Shown here in pieces: positions 9,867 through 19,293 of a stretch of 64,000 bases of DNA. Under the pieces are notes generated by a model. It ran no database searches and had not been told where the DNA came from. It was given only the letters and a program-made list of their open reading frames with translations. Every line of letters starts with the position of its first letter. The stretch's first letter is position 1. A program made the translations under genes and the position numbers. The stretch is from Bartonella bacilliformis Ver097 (GTDB lineage Bacteria > Pseudomonadota > Alphaproteobacteria > Rhizobiales > Rhizobiaceae): the NCBI RefSeq assembly GCF_000709795.1, contig NZ_KL503803.1, forward strand, positions 304,476 through 368,475. Direction: 5' to 3'.

Positions 9867-11237
9867 ATGATAAAAGTTCGTTTTGCCCCATCTCCAACAG
9901 GTTATATTCATATTGGGAATATTCGTATTGCATTATTTAATTGGCTTTATGCACAGGCAAATAATGGGGCATTTATTTTACGCTATGATGATACAGATCT
10001 TGAACGATCTAAACAAGAATATATAGACGGTATTATAACCGATCTTGAATGGCTTGATATTAAACCGGATGAAATTCATCATCAATCTAAACGGTTTCGT
10101 CGATATGATGAGGTTGCAGAAACACTAAAGGAACGAGGTCTTCTTTATCCTTGTTATGAAACGGTAGAAGAATTAGATAGACACCGCAAAATTCAACTTT
10201 CACGCAAATTGCCTCCTGTATATGATCGTAGAGCGCTAAAATTAACAAAAGAAGATAAGAGATTATTGGTATCTCAGGGCCGTAAACCTCATTGGCGTTT
10301 TCTTTTACCTAATTTTGAAAGTAATCCATTTCAAATTAAGCGAACAGAAATTTCTTGGGATGATATTGTAAAAGGAAAACAAACAATAGATCTGGCCTCT
10401 ATTTCAGATCCTATTTTAATTCGTGAAGATGGAAGCTACCTTTATACGCTACCTTCTGTGATTGATGATATAGATATGGCCATTACACATATCATTCGTG
10501 GTGAAGACCACATTACCAACACAGGTGCGCAAATTACTATTTTTGAAGCTCTGAATGCACAATTACCAATTTTTGGGCATATTAATTTATTGACTACGAT
10601 TTCAGGGAAAGGGCTTTCAAAACGTAACAGTGATCTTTCTATTCGCTCTTTAAGGGAAGAAGGATTTGAATCTATGGCTGTTCGGTGTCTTTCTGTTTTA
10701 ACTGGAACATCGAAGAATATAGAAGCTCATCGTGATCAAAAAGCACTTTTAGAGCATTTTGATCTTCACAATATATCAAAATCATCTGCTAAATTTGATA
10801 TTACAGATCTTCTCTCTTTGAATAGGCAATTTGTTCACGAATTAACTTATGAAAAAGTTAAAACAAGGCTTGAAAAGCTTTCCATTTGCGGGGAGAAGGC
10901 GGAATATTTTTGGAATGCCATAAAAGATAATATTGATAAGGTGAATGATGCAGTTTTATGGTGGGAAATTATTCATAGTGATCAGAGCTTTGATGTTGTT
11001 TCATTTGAAGATCGCGCATTCGTACAACAGTCTGTTGATTTGTTACCTGAGGGGAGTTTAAATGATGAAAGCTGGAAGATTTGGACAATGGCATTAAAAG
11101 AAAAAACAGATCGTAAAGGAAAAGCTTTGTTTATGTCATTGCGTTTGGCCTTAACTGGAAGGCAACATGGTCCTGAAATGGGAAAGCTTTTACCGCTCTT
11201 TGGGCGTGAAAAGATAATCAATAGATTAACTATTTGA
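9867..11237 (+). CDS. gltX: Glutamyl-tRNA synthetase, second copy
   Basis: Second GluRS of the window, 456 residues from ATG 9867. The HIGH motif is FAPSPTGYIHIGN near the N-terminus and the KMSKS-type motif is GKGLSKRNSD. The frame is also open to a GTG at 9843 inside nadE, but the ATG at 9867 places the conserved VRFAPSPTG start normally. The C-terminal anticodon-binding region is divergent and short compared with the first copy. It probably forms one transcription unit with nadE. In bacteria with two GluRS the paralogues can differ in tRNA-Glu versus tRNA-Gln preference. It converges on the RhlE-like gene with 85 bp between them and no strong terminator seen. Confidence 0.95.
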   Translation: MIKVRFAPSPTGYIHIGNIRIALFNWLYAQANNGAFILRYDDTDLERSKQEYIDGIITDLEWLDIKPDEIHHQSKRFRRYDEVAETLKERGLLYPCYETVEELDRHRKIQLSRKLPPVYDRRALKLTKEDKRLLVSQGRKPHWRFLLPNFESNPFQIKRTEISWDDIVKGKQTIDLASISDPILIREDGSYLYTLPSVIDDIDMAITHIIRGEDHITNTGAQITIFEALNAQLPIFGHINLLTTISGKGLSKRNSDLSIRSLREEGFESMAVRCLSVLTGTSKNIEAHRDQKALLEHFDLHNISKSSAKFDITDLLSLNRQFVHELTYEKVKTRLEKLSICGEKAEYFWNAIKDNIDKVNDAVLWWEIIHSDQSFDVVSFEDRAFVQQSVDLLPEGSLNDESWKIWTMALKEKTDRKGKALFMSLRLALTGRQHGPEMGKLLPLFGREKIINRLTI

Positions 11238-11322
11238 TGCGAAGAAACTGTAAAATTCAGCAACCCAACAAATCCAACGAAGTATTTTATTGATTTTTTC
11301 ATTTCAATGGCTAGCGTTCTGT

Positions 11323-12714
11323 TCAAGAACGAGTTTTTATGAGCATAAATGCTGGAATATCAGTGCCAAATGCAAGAATAGGAGAAGTTTTTTCTTTTTC
11401 AGAATGGTGTTTATCAAAAGAAGCCACTTTATTGTTGGTCTTTTTCATGCAAATTTCTGCATTCTCTTTTGGCGTTTTGATAGTATTTTTTTGAATATTT
11501 TTCTTTGGTGATTTTGTTAACTTAGTTTTTAAGCTGGTGTCATTTCCTTCATCATTATTGATCAGAGTAGATAGATCTCCATCAAGCCATTCAATATTCT
11601 CATTGCTTATTTTTTCAATAGCACTAATATACTTTTGGTCATCTTTTGTAACAATTGTAAAAGCTTTACCACTACGTTTTGCACGTCCTGTGCGACCAAT
11701 TCGGTGAATATAGTCTTCAGCATGTGTAGGGACGTCATAATTGAAGACATGGCTTACATCTGGAATATCAAGCCCGCGGGCAGCAACATCAGAAGCAACG
11801 AGAAGTGTGAGTTTATTTTCTTTAAAATCAGCCAGTGTATTCATACGTGAATGTTGATCCATATCACCATGAAGTGCACCTACACTAAAATTATATTTGA
11901 CGAGTGACCTAAAAAGTTCAGAAATATCTTTTTTCCGGTTGCAAAAAATAATAGCATTTTTAAGTTCTTTGTTTTCATCGTGGATAAGTTTTCGTAAAAC
12001 AGCTCTTTTATGCCACGCTTTACTTCCTGATTTAACAAGCCGCTGCGTAATGGTTTTAGCAGTTGAGGATTCTTTGGTGATTTCAACACATACAGGTGAA
12101 TGTAAAAACTGATCTGTTAATTTTATAATTTCTGGTGCCATTGTTGCTGAGAAGAACAATGTCTGGCGCGTAAAGGGCGTCAATTTACAAATACGTTCAA
12201 TATCGGGGATAAAGCCCATATCCAACATACGATCAGCTTCGTCGATAACAAGAATTTCAACACCCATTAAGAGTAATGTGCCACGCTCAAAATGGTCAAG
12301 AAGCCGCCCTGGTGTAGCGATAAGAACATCAGCGCCTCGTTCAAGTTTGCGGTCTTGATGGTCAAAAGAAACACCACCAATTAAAAGAGCGACATTTAAA
12401 CGGTGATTTATGCCGTATTTATCAAAATTTTCTTTAACTTGAGCTGCAAGCTCTCGTGTTGGTTCTAGTATGAGAGTACGAGGCATTCTAGCTTTTGCAC
12501 GGCCTTTTTCAAGTAATGTAAGCATAGGAAGAACAAATGAAGCGGTTTTACCAGTACCCGTTTGAGCAATTCCTAAAACGTCTTTGTGTTGAAGTACATG
12601 AGGAATCGTTTCGCTCTGAATAGGGGTTGGAGCCGTATATCCTGCTGACTGAACAGCTTTAATAACCTTTGCAGAGAGGCCTAAATTGTCAAAACTGTTT
12701 AAAGGTGGTGTCAT
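11323..12714 (-). CDS. rhlE: DEAD-box RNA helicase, RhlE-like
   Basis: ATP-dependent RNA helicase, 463 residues. Domain 1 has the Q motif (FDNLGLS...PTPIQ), Walker A AQTGTGKTASF (near 56), PTRELA, TPGRLLDH, DEAD in VIDEADRMLDMGF and SAT in FFSATMAPE. Domain 2 has IIFCNRKKD, VASDVAARGLDIP and HRIGRTGRAKRSG. The tail after about residue 385 is Lys/Asn/Ser-rich and of low complexity, as in RhlE-type helicases where it aids RNA binding. Exact subfamily (RhlE, CsdA or RhlB) is judged from overall similarity only. Likely roles are ribosome assembly or mRNA turnover. It is 156 bp downstream of nadK on the same strand. Confidence 0.88.
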   Translation of the reverse strand: MTPPLNSFDNLGLSAKVIKAVQSAGYTAPTPIQSETIPHVLQHKDVLGIAQTGTGKTASFVLPMLTLLEKGRAKARMPRTLILEPTRELAAQVKENFDKYGINHRLNVALLIGGVSFDHQDRKLERGADVLIATPGRLLDHFERGTLLLMGVEILVIDEADRMLDMGFIPDIERICKLTPFTRQTLFFSATMAPEIIKLTDQFLHSPVCVEITKESSTAKTITQRLVKSGSKAWHKRAVLRKLIHDENKELKNAIIFCNRKKDISELFRSLVKYNFSVGALHGDMDQHSRMNTLADFKENKLTLLVASDVAARGLDIPDVSHVFNYDVPTHAEDYIHRIGRTGRAKRSGKAFTIVTKDDQKYISAIEKISNENIEWLDGDLSTLINNDEGNDTSLKTKLTKSPKKNIQKNTIKTPKENAEICMKKTNNKVASFDKHHSEKEKTSPILAFGTDIPAFMLIKTRS

Positions 12715-12870
12715 TTCTTTTATCGATTACTTTTCTGAATTTTAGTTTCATTAGCTAATACAACAAAGCTTAACCATTTCATATCATCGAGGATGGGGTA
12801 AGGTGGATTGACAAAAAAGTCAACTATAACTGTTCTATCTATATATAGAGAGAAAGAATTATAAAAATAA

Positions 12871-13644
12871 TTAATAACGAAATTGTTCTGATAAAATGCG
12901 CTCATCCCATGAATGGTTAGGGTCAAAAAGTATAGAGACTGTTATGTCTGTAGCAGATGAAATAGTAACTGAGTAAACAGATTTAACTTCAACATTGTCA
13001 GCAGCAGCATTCACAGGGCGTTTATCAAATTCAAGCATATCAAAGCGTACTGTCGCTGTATCGGGGAGTAATGCTCCACGCCAGTATCGTGGACGAAAAG
13101 GGCTGACAGGGGTAAGCGCCATAAGAGGAGCCATGAGAGGTAAAATAGGACCTTGTACTGATAAATTGTATGCAGTGGATCCTGCTGGTGTAGAAACAAG
13201 GATGCCATCACAACTTAATTGTTCAATGCGTACTTTATCATCAACACTGATACGAATTTTAGCAGCTTGATAGGACTGACGGAATAAGGATACTTCGTTA
13301 ATTGCAAGTGCTTCAATATGCTCTTTACATTCTGATTTTGCAATCATGCGTAGGGGATGAATGTTTTTTTTATGTGCTGCAGCAATACGATCTGGCAATT
13401 TTTTTTCATGAAACTCATTCATAAGAAACCCTATTGAACCTCGATTCATACCATAAATAGGTTTTTGGATATTCATAACATTCCTCACTGTTTGTAACAT
13501 TGTTCCATCGCCACCAATTGCAACAATTATATCAGTTTCTTCAAGAGAAGAGTGACCATAGATAGAAATTAATTTATTGGTGGCTTTGATAGCTTCTTCA
13601 GTTTCAGAAGAAATGAAATGAAAGCGACTGGGTAATGGAGTCAT
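12871..13644 (-). CDS. nadK: NAD kinase
   Basis: Phosphorylates NAD+ to NADP+ using ATP or polyphosphate. The 257-residue protein has the diagnostic GGDGTML (residues 44-50), NRGSIGFLMN, the LAINEVSLFRQ segment and TPAGSTAYNLSVQGPILP. The start MTPLPSRFHFISS agrees with the short N-terminus of alphaproteobacterial NadK. Together with nadE it covers the last steps of NAD(P) supply, although the two genes are on opposite strands and about 3 kb apart. Confidence 0.96.
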   Translation of the reverse strand: MTPLPSRFHFISSETEEAIKATNKLISIYGHSSLEETDIIVAIGGDGTMLQTVRNVMNIQKPIYGMNRGSIGFLMNEFHEKKLPDRIAAAHKKNIHPLRMIAKSECKEHIEALAINEVSLFRQSYQAAKIRISVDDKVRIEQLSCDGILVSTPAGSTAYNLSVQGPILPLMAPLMALTPVSPFRPRYWRGALLPDTATVRFDMLEFDKRPVNAAADNVEVKSVYSVTISSATDITVSILFDPNHSWDERILSEQFRY

Positions 13645-13892
13645 TAAAAATTATCCTGATATTCACGACCTATTTTTAAAATTTAAAAGCTTTATATAAG
13701 GGCTATTTTTGTAAAAAGAAGAATTTTATAAATTAATCTGTTTAAAGAAAAAGTATTTCGGTTAAAAAGAGTTCATAATTGTATGAACAAATATTCCTTT
13801 TACAATTTTTGGTCAGAATAACAATTCATCATTGAAGCTGAGAGCATGATCGGTTAATAAAAAGTCCAAAGCTGATTTAATCATAATTTTAA

Positions 13893-13969
<77 letters not shown>

Positions 13970-14331
13970 AGTTTTCAATTTATTTTTTATCATAAACGGA
14001 TATTTAGAGAACTATTTTTACCTTTTGTAAAAATTCAGCAATAATTCAGGTCTTTAACATTTAAAAGAATCACTTTGTATATGGCATTCTCTTAGTATTT
14101 TAGCTTCTTTATTAAGGTGTTAAAAAAGACAAGAAGTTTTTATTGCTGCTCGAAGAAGATATTAATGAACTGTCTTACGGAATGTGAGTAATAAACTGGG
14201 GGAGTTTCAGATAAAGAGCGAATTCATTTCAAATAAATCCTAGGAGATTCGTAAAGGTCAAGTTAAAAATTCTATCCTTTGCTCTTTATCTTAAAAAAGA
14301 CAAAAAAATATCAAGCATTACAAAAATTGAA
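13970..14331. other. Intergenic stretch between two convergent tRNA genes, no gene seen
   Basis: About 360 AT-rich bases between tRNA-Arg and tRNA-Val. No open frame of useful length and no strong hairpin with a T-tract was found. Confidence 0.55.
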
Positions 14332-14406
<75 letters not shown>

Positions 14407-14499
14407 GTCAATGATGTGCATACAGCATATAGAATTATAAAGGTCAATGCCTGATTTCATTTTTTATTTGATCAAGTATAGATATTTAATAGGCTCACT

Positions 14500-14862
14500 T
14501 TAAGCAGCTATAAGTATTTTTCCAACTTCATTAACTAATTCGCGTAAATGAAATGGTTTAGAAAGCACTTTAGCATCAGGAAAGGTATCATTATTTGAAT
14601 TTAATGCAACTGCTGCAAAGCCTGTAATAAACATAACACGCAAATCAGGGTCAATTTCAGTAGCACGTCGTGCAAGCTCAATTCCATCCATTTCTGGCAT
14701 TACAATATCAGTCAGCAAAAGAGAAAATGGCTTTTCTTGTAAACATTCATATGCACTAGCACCATTATCGAAATCAACGACTTCATAGCCTGCACGTTCC
14801 AACGCTTTTACTAGAAAGCGGCGCATATCGTTATCATCTTCCGCTAGCAAAATTCGTTTCAT
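14500..14862 (-). CDS. cpdR: CpdR-type single-domain response regulator
   Basis: A receiver domain with no output domain, about 120 residues. From ATG 14862 it starts MKRILLAEDDNDMR. The acidic pair is at 9-10, the phosphoacceptor is Asp52 in LLLTDIVMPEMDG, a Thr lies in MFITGFA, and the conserved Lys is in VLSKPFH. This sequence pattern and the RFLVKALERAGYEV helix match CpdR of Caulobacter and Rhizobiales. There the unphosphorylated protein directs ClpXP to the pole to degrade cell-cycle regulators, and phosphorylation by the CckA-ChpT relay switches it off. Four codons upstream (MDII from 14874) are an alternative start. The tRNA-Val neighbour lies just downstream. Confidence 0.9.
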   Translation of the reverse strand: MKRILLAEDDNDMRRFLVKALERAGYEVVDFDNGASAYECLQEKPFSLLLTDIVMPEMDGIELARRATEIDPDLRVMFITGFAAVALNSNNDTFPDAKVLSKPFHLRELVNEVGKILIAA

Positions 14863-15453
14863 GATTATATCCAATTGCTCCGTATATCAGAGCTTTTTAT
14901 ATTAACGTTACATATCATAGAGTATTTATAAAAAAAATTATAAAACACTTATAGTGAAAATGAGTAGAAAAATGGTTAATTCTCATATTTATGCAAATAT
15001 ATGGATATTATTTTCGTAATTGAGTTCAATAAAGATGTGCGTAATGCTTTGAAAATAGGAAACAGAATTGAATATTTTGAGCTTTTTTGTCATTCCAAAT
15101 TTGAAAAAGTTTTAAGTTCTTATCATGTGATTAAATTGTGGATTTATTAAAAGATTTTATATTATTTGATTATGAATGATTAAATGCAGTCCAAAAATTA
15201 TTTTTAATAAAGATATATTATCACAAAAGGAATTTTGTGATTGGTGGTTATTAAAATTCGCTATTATGAATATTGAGAAGAGAAGAATTTTGTTTTTAAG
15301 GGTAAAGAGATATCTATAATTAATACCTCTGACGTGTATTTACAAGTTAGTTCAATTTCAAAGAAAAAACTTATATTCATCATAAGAGTAATCAAGGATT
15401 GAGAAATAAAACTCTTATTTTGTATTTCTTATATATTAAAATACAAAAAAGAG

Positions 15454-15482
15454 TTGAAATAGGAAAGACTGATTACCAAATA
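15454..15482 (+). promoter_or_regulatory. Candidate heat-shock (RpoH-type) promoter of hsp20
   Basis: TTGAAA at 15454-15459 and CCAAATA at 15476-15482, spaced 16 bp, resemble the sigma-32 pattern (CTTGAAA / CCCCATNT) loosely. The position, about 100 bp before the hsp20 start, would give a leader long enough for the ROSE-like structure. Inference from consensus only. Confidence 0.35.
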
Positions 15483-15488
15483 AATACT

Positions 15489-15587
15489 GAGGTTGCCATG
15501 ATGGGACTAGTTTTCTAAGCAGGCCTGCCATTCGGAGACTGCATAGGTCAATTATAGATTATAGCTGCTCTAAAGGAGGGCAATATT
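15489..15587 (+). promoter_or_regulatory. ROSE-like RNA thermometer in the hsp20 leader
   Basis: The leader directly upstream of hsp20 holds the palindrome GCAGGCCTGC (around 15519) and, next to the start codon, CUGCUCU-AAA-GGAGGGCA. These can pair so that the Shine-Dalgarno GGAGG is buried, with a G-G opposition and wobble pairs that would melt easily. ROSE elements before small heat-shock genes of Rhizobiales have a UYGCU motif opposite the Shine-Dalgarno; here it reads CUGCU, one base off. Structure drawn by hand, not computed. Confidence 0.55.
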
Positions 15588-16073
15588 ATGCGCCAAGTAG
15601 ATTTTTCACCCTTTTATCGTTCAACTGTAGGATTTGATCATCTTTTTAATTGGTTTGATTCCAGAGTACAGCCAAATGATGTTTCTTCTTATCCACCGTA
15701 TAATATTGAGCGTTTAAGTGAGGATTCATATCGGATTTCTATGGCTGTTGCTGGTTTTTCTTTAAATGAAATAGATATTGAAATACATTGTAATCAGCTA
15801 ACCATTAAAGGTGAGAAAATGCCTGGGAATGAAGATGATGGACGAGAGTTTCTTTATCGAGGCATTGCTTCACGCGCCTTTGAACGGCGTTTTCATTTAG
15901 CTGATCATGTTAAAGTTATTGGAGCGGAATTAAGCGATGGGCTTTTGCATATTCAACTCAAAAGAGAAATGCCAGCTGAATTAAAACCAAAGAAGATTGC
16001 GATACAGACGTCATCCTCTATTGCTAAAAATAGTTTAGATAAAACAAGTTTAAAAATTGGAATTACTGAATAA
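15588..16073 (+). CDS. Small heat-shock protein, Hsp20/IbpA family
   Basis: ATP-independent holdase that binds unfolding proteins during heat stress. 161 residues. The alpha-crystallin domain spans about 38-140, with YPPYNIERLSEDSYRISMAVAGF at its start, a FLYRGIASRAFERRFHL segment typical of class A rhizobial sHsps, and the A-x-x-L-like GLLHIQL. The C-terminal I-x-I oligomerisation motif is present as IAI (near 143-145), and a short polar tail follows. Expression is probably controlled by a heat-shock promoter plus the leader thermometer, and a clear terminator follows, so it is a single-gene unit. The gene number (hspD, ibpA and so on) cannot be assigned. Confidence 0.93.
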   Translation: MRQVDFSPFYRSTVGFDHLFNWFDSRVQPNDVSSYPPYNIERLSEDSYRISMAVAGFSLNEIDIEIHCNQLTIKGEKMPGNEDDGREFLYRGIASRAFERRFHLADHVKVIGAELSDGLLHIQLKREMPAELKPKKIAIQTSSSIAKNSLDKTSLKIGITE

Positions 16074-16097
16074 TTGTTTCTTTCTAAGATTTTTAAT

Positions 16098-16124
16098 ACG
16101 CGAGGCAAAAGTCTCGCGTTTTTT
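16098..16124 (+). terminator. Rho-independent terminator of hsp20
   Basis: Perfect 7-bp stem ACGCGAG/CTCGCGT with an 8-base loop followed by six T, 25 bp after the hsp20 stop codon. Confidence 0.9.
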
Positions 16125-16267
16125 GATATTTCTTATTGAAAGAAAATTATTTACAAAAAAATAGCTGTAAAGTGTTTTGAGGTAATCAGGAGAGGATAGC
16201 CTGAAAATAATAAAATACTTAACGATCGATTTATTTTCTATAGTTTGATATAATTATTTAAGAAAAA

Positions 16268-16344
<77 letters not shown>

Positions 16345-16875
16345 AATGGTTCAGAACGACTAAACGACTGTTTCTTTAAAGGCAAGAGAAAAATAAATAG
16401 AATAAAATCGGTAAAATATTTTCTTTTCTATTTTAAAAAGACAAAAGAAGCCTTGTATTTTAGTCTTTTTTGATTGACTTAAGATAAGTTAGTCAAATTA
16501 TTTAATCTCAAGCGATTGTTAATTGTATAGATTTTATTAATTTGCATTAAATTTTATATTTTTATTAATTATTTAAATGTTTTTTGTAATTTTAGATTAA
16601 TTAATTTAAATATCATATTGATAATATAAAGAAAAATGAAATATTCTTATTCATTTATTGATAATCATTTTAAAGAATGAGCTTGTATTGTCAATATTGT
16701 GATGAGAATATACTTTAAAAATCTGTAATTAATGCATCTCTATAATCCAATTTATTCGTGTTATAAAAAAATAAAAATATTCGATTTATACTTGTTATTT
16801 TATTTTTAATGTAGAGAATGAATGGAATCTCGTTACAAATTCATTGAAAATGTTTATTTTGCAAGAGAAGAGTGA
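16345..16875. other. Very AT-rich intergenic stretch before sufA
   Basis: About 530 bases dominated by A and T runs. No open frame, RNA gene or strong hairpin was recognised. In relatives sufA is preceded by the rest of the suf operon; no remnant of sufBCDS could be read here. Confidence 0.55.
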
Positions 16876-17244
16876 ATGATGAACCGTTGTTTAGTAATAA
16901 GTTTGACAGAAGCCGCAATAAATCGAGTCAAAAATATTATGGAGACAAAAGATTCTCATGGTATTCTTATCAGTGTTAAAAAGGGGGGGTGTGCAGGGAT
17001 GGAATATACAATTACCCTTGTAAAAGAAGAGATACATGGTACGGATATTGTTGAAATTAATGGTGCTCGCGTTTTTATTGCGCGTGATGCAGTATTATTT
17101 TTATTAGGAACGCAGCTTGATTATGAAGAGACAGCATTGCGTTCTGGCTTTATATTTAATAATCCTAATCAAATTTCAGCATGCGGGTGTGGTGAATCAG
17201 TAGAAATTAGTCCTGTTTCACAAAATCAGTTAAATGAAGTTTAA
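16876..17244 (+). CDS. sufA: A-type iron-sulfur carrier protein, SufA/HesB family
   Basis: Carries Fe-S clusters from the assembly scaffold to apoproteins. 122 residues. The three conserved cysteines are in KKGGCAGMEY (about Cys40) and ACGCGESVE (near 102-104), in the HesB spacing. FLLGTQLDYEETALRSGFIFNNPNQ is typical of the alphaproteobacterial SufA group rather than ErpA. Start at ATG 16876 or 16879 after the AAGAGAAGAG purine run. It is usually the last gene of sufBCDS-sufT-sufA; here it stands alone behind an AT-rich gap, so either the operon is elsewhere or it has been split. Confidence 0.88.
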   Translation: MMNRCLVISLTEAAINRVKNIMETKDSHGILISVKKGGCAGMEYTITLVKEEIHGTDIVEINGARVFIARDAVLFLLGTQLDYEETALRSGFIFNNPNQISACGCGESVEISPVSQNQLNEV

Positions 17245-17316
17245 GAGCCAGCTTTGCTTTTGCAAAATATTTTCTGGTATCAATATTTTTCTTTTTCTAT
17301 AATTGCTAAGAATAAG

Positions 17317-18249
17317 TTATTCATCCCAACGTTTATGAAACCACATCCATTGTTTAGGGTATTCACGCACCCAAGCTTCGACAATATCATTTAGTTTTTG
17401 CACAGAAGCATTTATATCAACTTCATTTTTCTCGTTAAGTGGAAGTTCTATACGTTCATATAATTCTAAACGATAGCGTCCTCCAGCTAAGCGAATACAA
17501 CGTGCAGGATAAATGTCACATTCATATTGCCGAGCAAGTTTTATAATTAAAGGATTGGTTTTAACAGGGCGATCAAAAAATGTTCCAGAAATGCCTTGAC
17601 GAAATTTTTGATCAATAAGCATACCGACATTTCTTCCTTTTGCTAATTGTTCTGCTAATGCCAAAGCTGCACCGGCTTGGGATGGAACAAGATGCCCCAT
17701 GGAAGTTTGTCGAGCTTTAAGAACTCGTGTTGCAATATAGGGATTATTAGGTGGTCTAAATAATACTGTGATATCAAGATCGAAACTCTGTGCACATACA
17801 GGAAGAAGTTCAAAATTTCCAGTATGAGCTGTGAAAAAAATATGTGGTTTTTTTTCATCCTTTAATCGTTGGAATATCTCAGCGCCATCGACTTCAACTA
17901 CACTTTCTTGGTCGGCTTTGGGATCAAAATCAAAAATTTTATCAAGAAAAATATATTCAGCTAAAAGCCTCCCCATATTTTTCCACATTTCTATAGCAAT
18001 TGTATGGAGTTCTTGTTCTGTTTTTTCTGGGTATGCAGCTTTAAGGTTCGCAAGTGCAATTTGATGACGGGAAACAAGAGGACCGAGTATTGTTGCTAAC
18101 CAAGAAAAAAAAGATAACCCAACTTTTGCAGGAAAATATCGTAGAACCGCTAAAAAACCGATTAGTAAGTATGACCATAATAAATCAAACAATTTTTTTA
18201 TAATTATTTTAATATGATATATAAAAAGTTTTATATAAAACTTTATCAT
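17317..18249 (-). CDS. lpxXL: Very-long-chain acyltransferase for lipid A, LpxL/HtrB family
   Basis: Transfers a very-long-chain hydroxy fatty acid from AcpXL to lipid A, at the cytoplasmic face of the inner membrane. 310 residues. A hydrophobic N-terminal anchor (about 20-55) is followed by the lysophospholipid acyltransferase domain with HTGNFE, the H-x4-E catalytic motif, then LFRPPNNPYI and GMLIDQKFRQGISGTFFDRP. The HtrB/LpxL family assignment is direct; the VLCFA-specific role comes from its position as last gene of the acpXL cluster, as in Sinorhizobium and Rhizobium. It starts 4 bp after the end of the upstream adh gene, so translation is probably coupled. Confidence 0.9.
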   Translation of the reverse strand: MIKFYIKLFIYHIKIIIKKLFDLLWSYLLIGFLAVLRYFPAKVGLSFFSWLATILGPLVSRHQIALANLKAAYPEKTEQELHTIAIEMWKNMGRLLAEYIFLDKIFDFDPKADQESVVEVDGAEIFQRLKDEKKPHIFFTAHTGNFELLPVCAQSFDLDITVLFRPPNNPYIATRVLKARQTSMGHLVPSQAGAALALAEQLAKGRNVGMLIDQKFRQGISGTFFDRPVKTNPLIIKLARQYECDIYPARCIRLAGGRYRLELYERIELPLNEKNEVDINASVQKLNDIVEAWVREYPKQWMWFHKRWDE

Positions 18250-18252
18250 AAT

Positions 18253-19287
18253 TTAATCAATTTTAAGAATAATTTTACCAAAAATATCACGTTTTTCCAT
18301 TCTTTTAAAAGCAACATCAATATCGTTAAAATAAACAACTGTATCAATGACAGGATGTATAATTCCTTGTGCCATTTTTTGCATAGCATTTGCCATATTT
18401 TCCATACGACAGCCAAATGAACCAAATATTTTGAGTTGTTGCTGAAACAGTTGCATTAAATTCATAGGAGCAGAAACACCAGAAGTAGAACCACAAGTCA
18501 CCAAACGTGCCCCTTGTTTCATGCACAACATAGAACCTGCCCATGTATCAGCACCGACATGTTCAAAAACAACGTCAACGCCTTTTTTTTGAGTTAATTT
18601 ACGGACTACACCTTCAAAGCGGTCTTTACGGTAATTAATAACATAATTTGCTCCAAGGGATTGTGCCTTTGCAATTTTGTCATCGGAGCCCACAGTTGTA
18701 ATAATTGTACATTTCATGGATTTTGCGATCTGAATAGCAGCTGATCCAATGCCAGAACCACCAGCATGTATAAGAATTGTTTCTCCAATTTGTAATTTTG
18801 CATTGTCAAAAAGCATATGCTCTACGGTACCAAAGGTAACTGGAGCGACAGCTGCTTGTATTTCATCACATTCTGAAGGTGCTGGCACGAGTAGACGTGC
18901 TGGAAGATTAATAAGTTCACAAGCAAATCCATCTAGGTGAAAACCATGTACACCTTTTGCATGATTGCAAAGATTGTCATGCCCTTTGTGACAAGCTTGA
19001 CACAGACCACAGGTGTGTGCACCATAAATTGAGACGAGCTGTCCAAGTTTCAAATTATCAATACCATTTCCCAGCTGAATAATTTCACCTGAAGCTTCTG
19101 CACCTATAGTGAGAGGCATTTTTCGTTTAGCAAAGGCCATACCACGCCATCCCCACACATCGATATGGTTAAGAGCAACAGCTTTTATACGCACTGTTAC
19201 TTCACCGGGGCTAGGAGGGGGTGGAGAGGCGATATGGGTTATTCCAACTTGGCGCTCATTAAATAATTGCAGTGCACGCATTATCAC
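18253..19287 (-). CDS. Zinc-type medium-chain dehydrogenase of the acpXL cluster
   Basis: MDR-superfamily oxidoreductase, 344 residues. It has the GAEASGEI and CxxCxxCxxGHDNLC structural-zinc lobe (CGLCQACHKGHDNLC, near 97-111), the NAD(P)-binding HAGGSGIGSAAIQIAK and VFEHVGADTW. In rhizobial acpXL clusters a gene of this family (adhXL) sits at this place and is thought to work in very-long-chain fatty acid synthesis, possibly as an enoyl reductase, but the exact reaction is not established. GTG/ATG choices at the N-terminus (MIMRALQLF) are close together. Lies 4 bp before lpxXL and about 6 bp after the ketosynthase gene. Confidence 0.85.
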   Translation of the reverse strand: MIMRALQLFNERQVGITHIASPPPPSPGEVTVRIKAVALNHIDVWGWRGMAFAKRKMPLTIGAEASGEIIQLGNGIDNLKLGQLVSIYGAHTCGLCQACHKGHDNLCNHAKGVHGFHLDGFACELINLPARLLVPAPSECDEIQAAVAPVTFGTVEHMLFDNAKLQIGETILIHAGGSGIGSAAIQIAKSMKCTIITTVGSDDKIAKAQSLGANYVINYRKDRFEGVVRKLTQKKGVDVVFEHVGADTWAGSMLCMKQGARLVTCGSTSGVSAPMNLMQLFQQQLKIFGSFGCRMENMANAMQKMAQGIIHPVIDTVVYFNDIDVAFKRMEKRDIFGKIILKID

Positions 19288-19293
19288 CCCCTT

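Larger units (their letters stand above)
14863..15587. other. Long intergenic region between cpdR and hsp20
   Basis: About 720 AT-rich bases without a credible gene. The first part should hold the cpdR promoter. The last 130 bases hold the hsp20 promoter candidate and its structured leader, listed separately. The middle shows only poly-A/T runs. Confidence 0.6.

Noticed and set aside
10982..11326. 114-codon minus-strand frame
   Set aside because: Antisense to the conserved 3' end of gltX2, no ribosome site and no family features.
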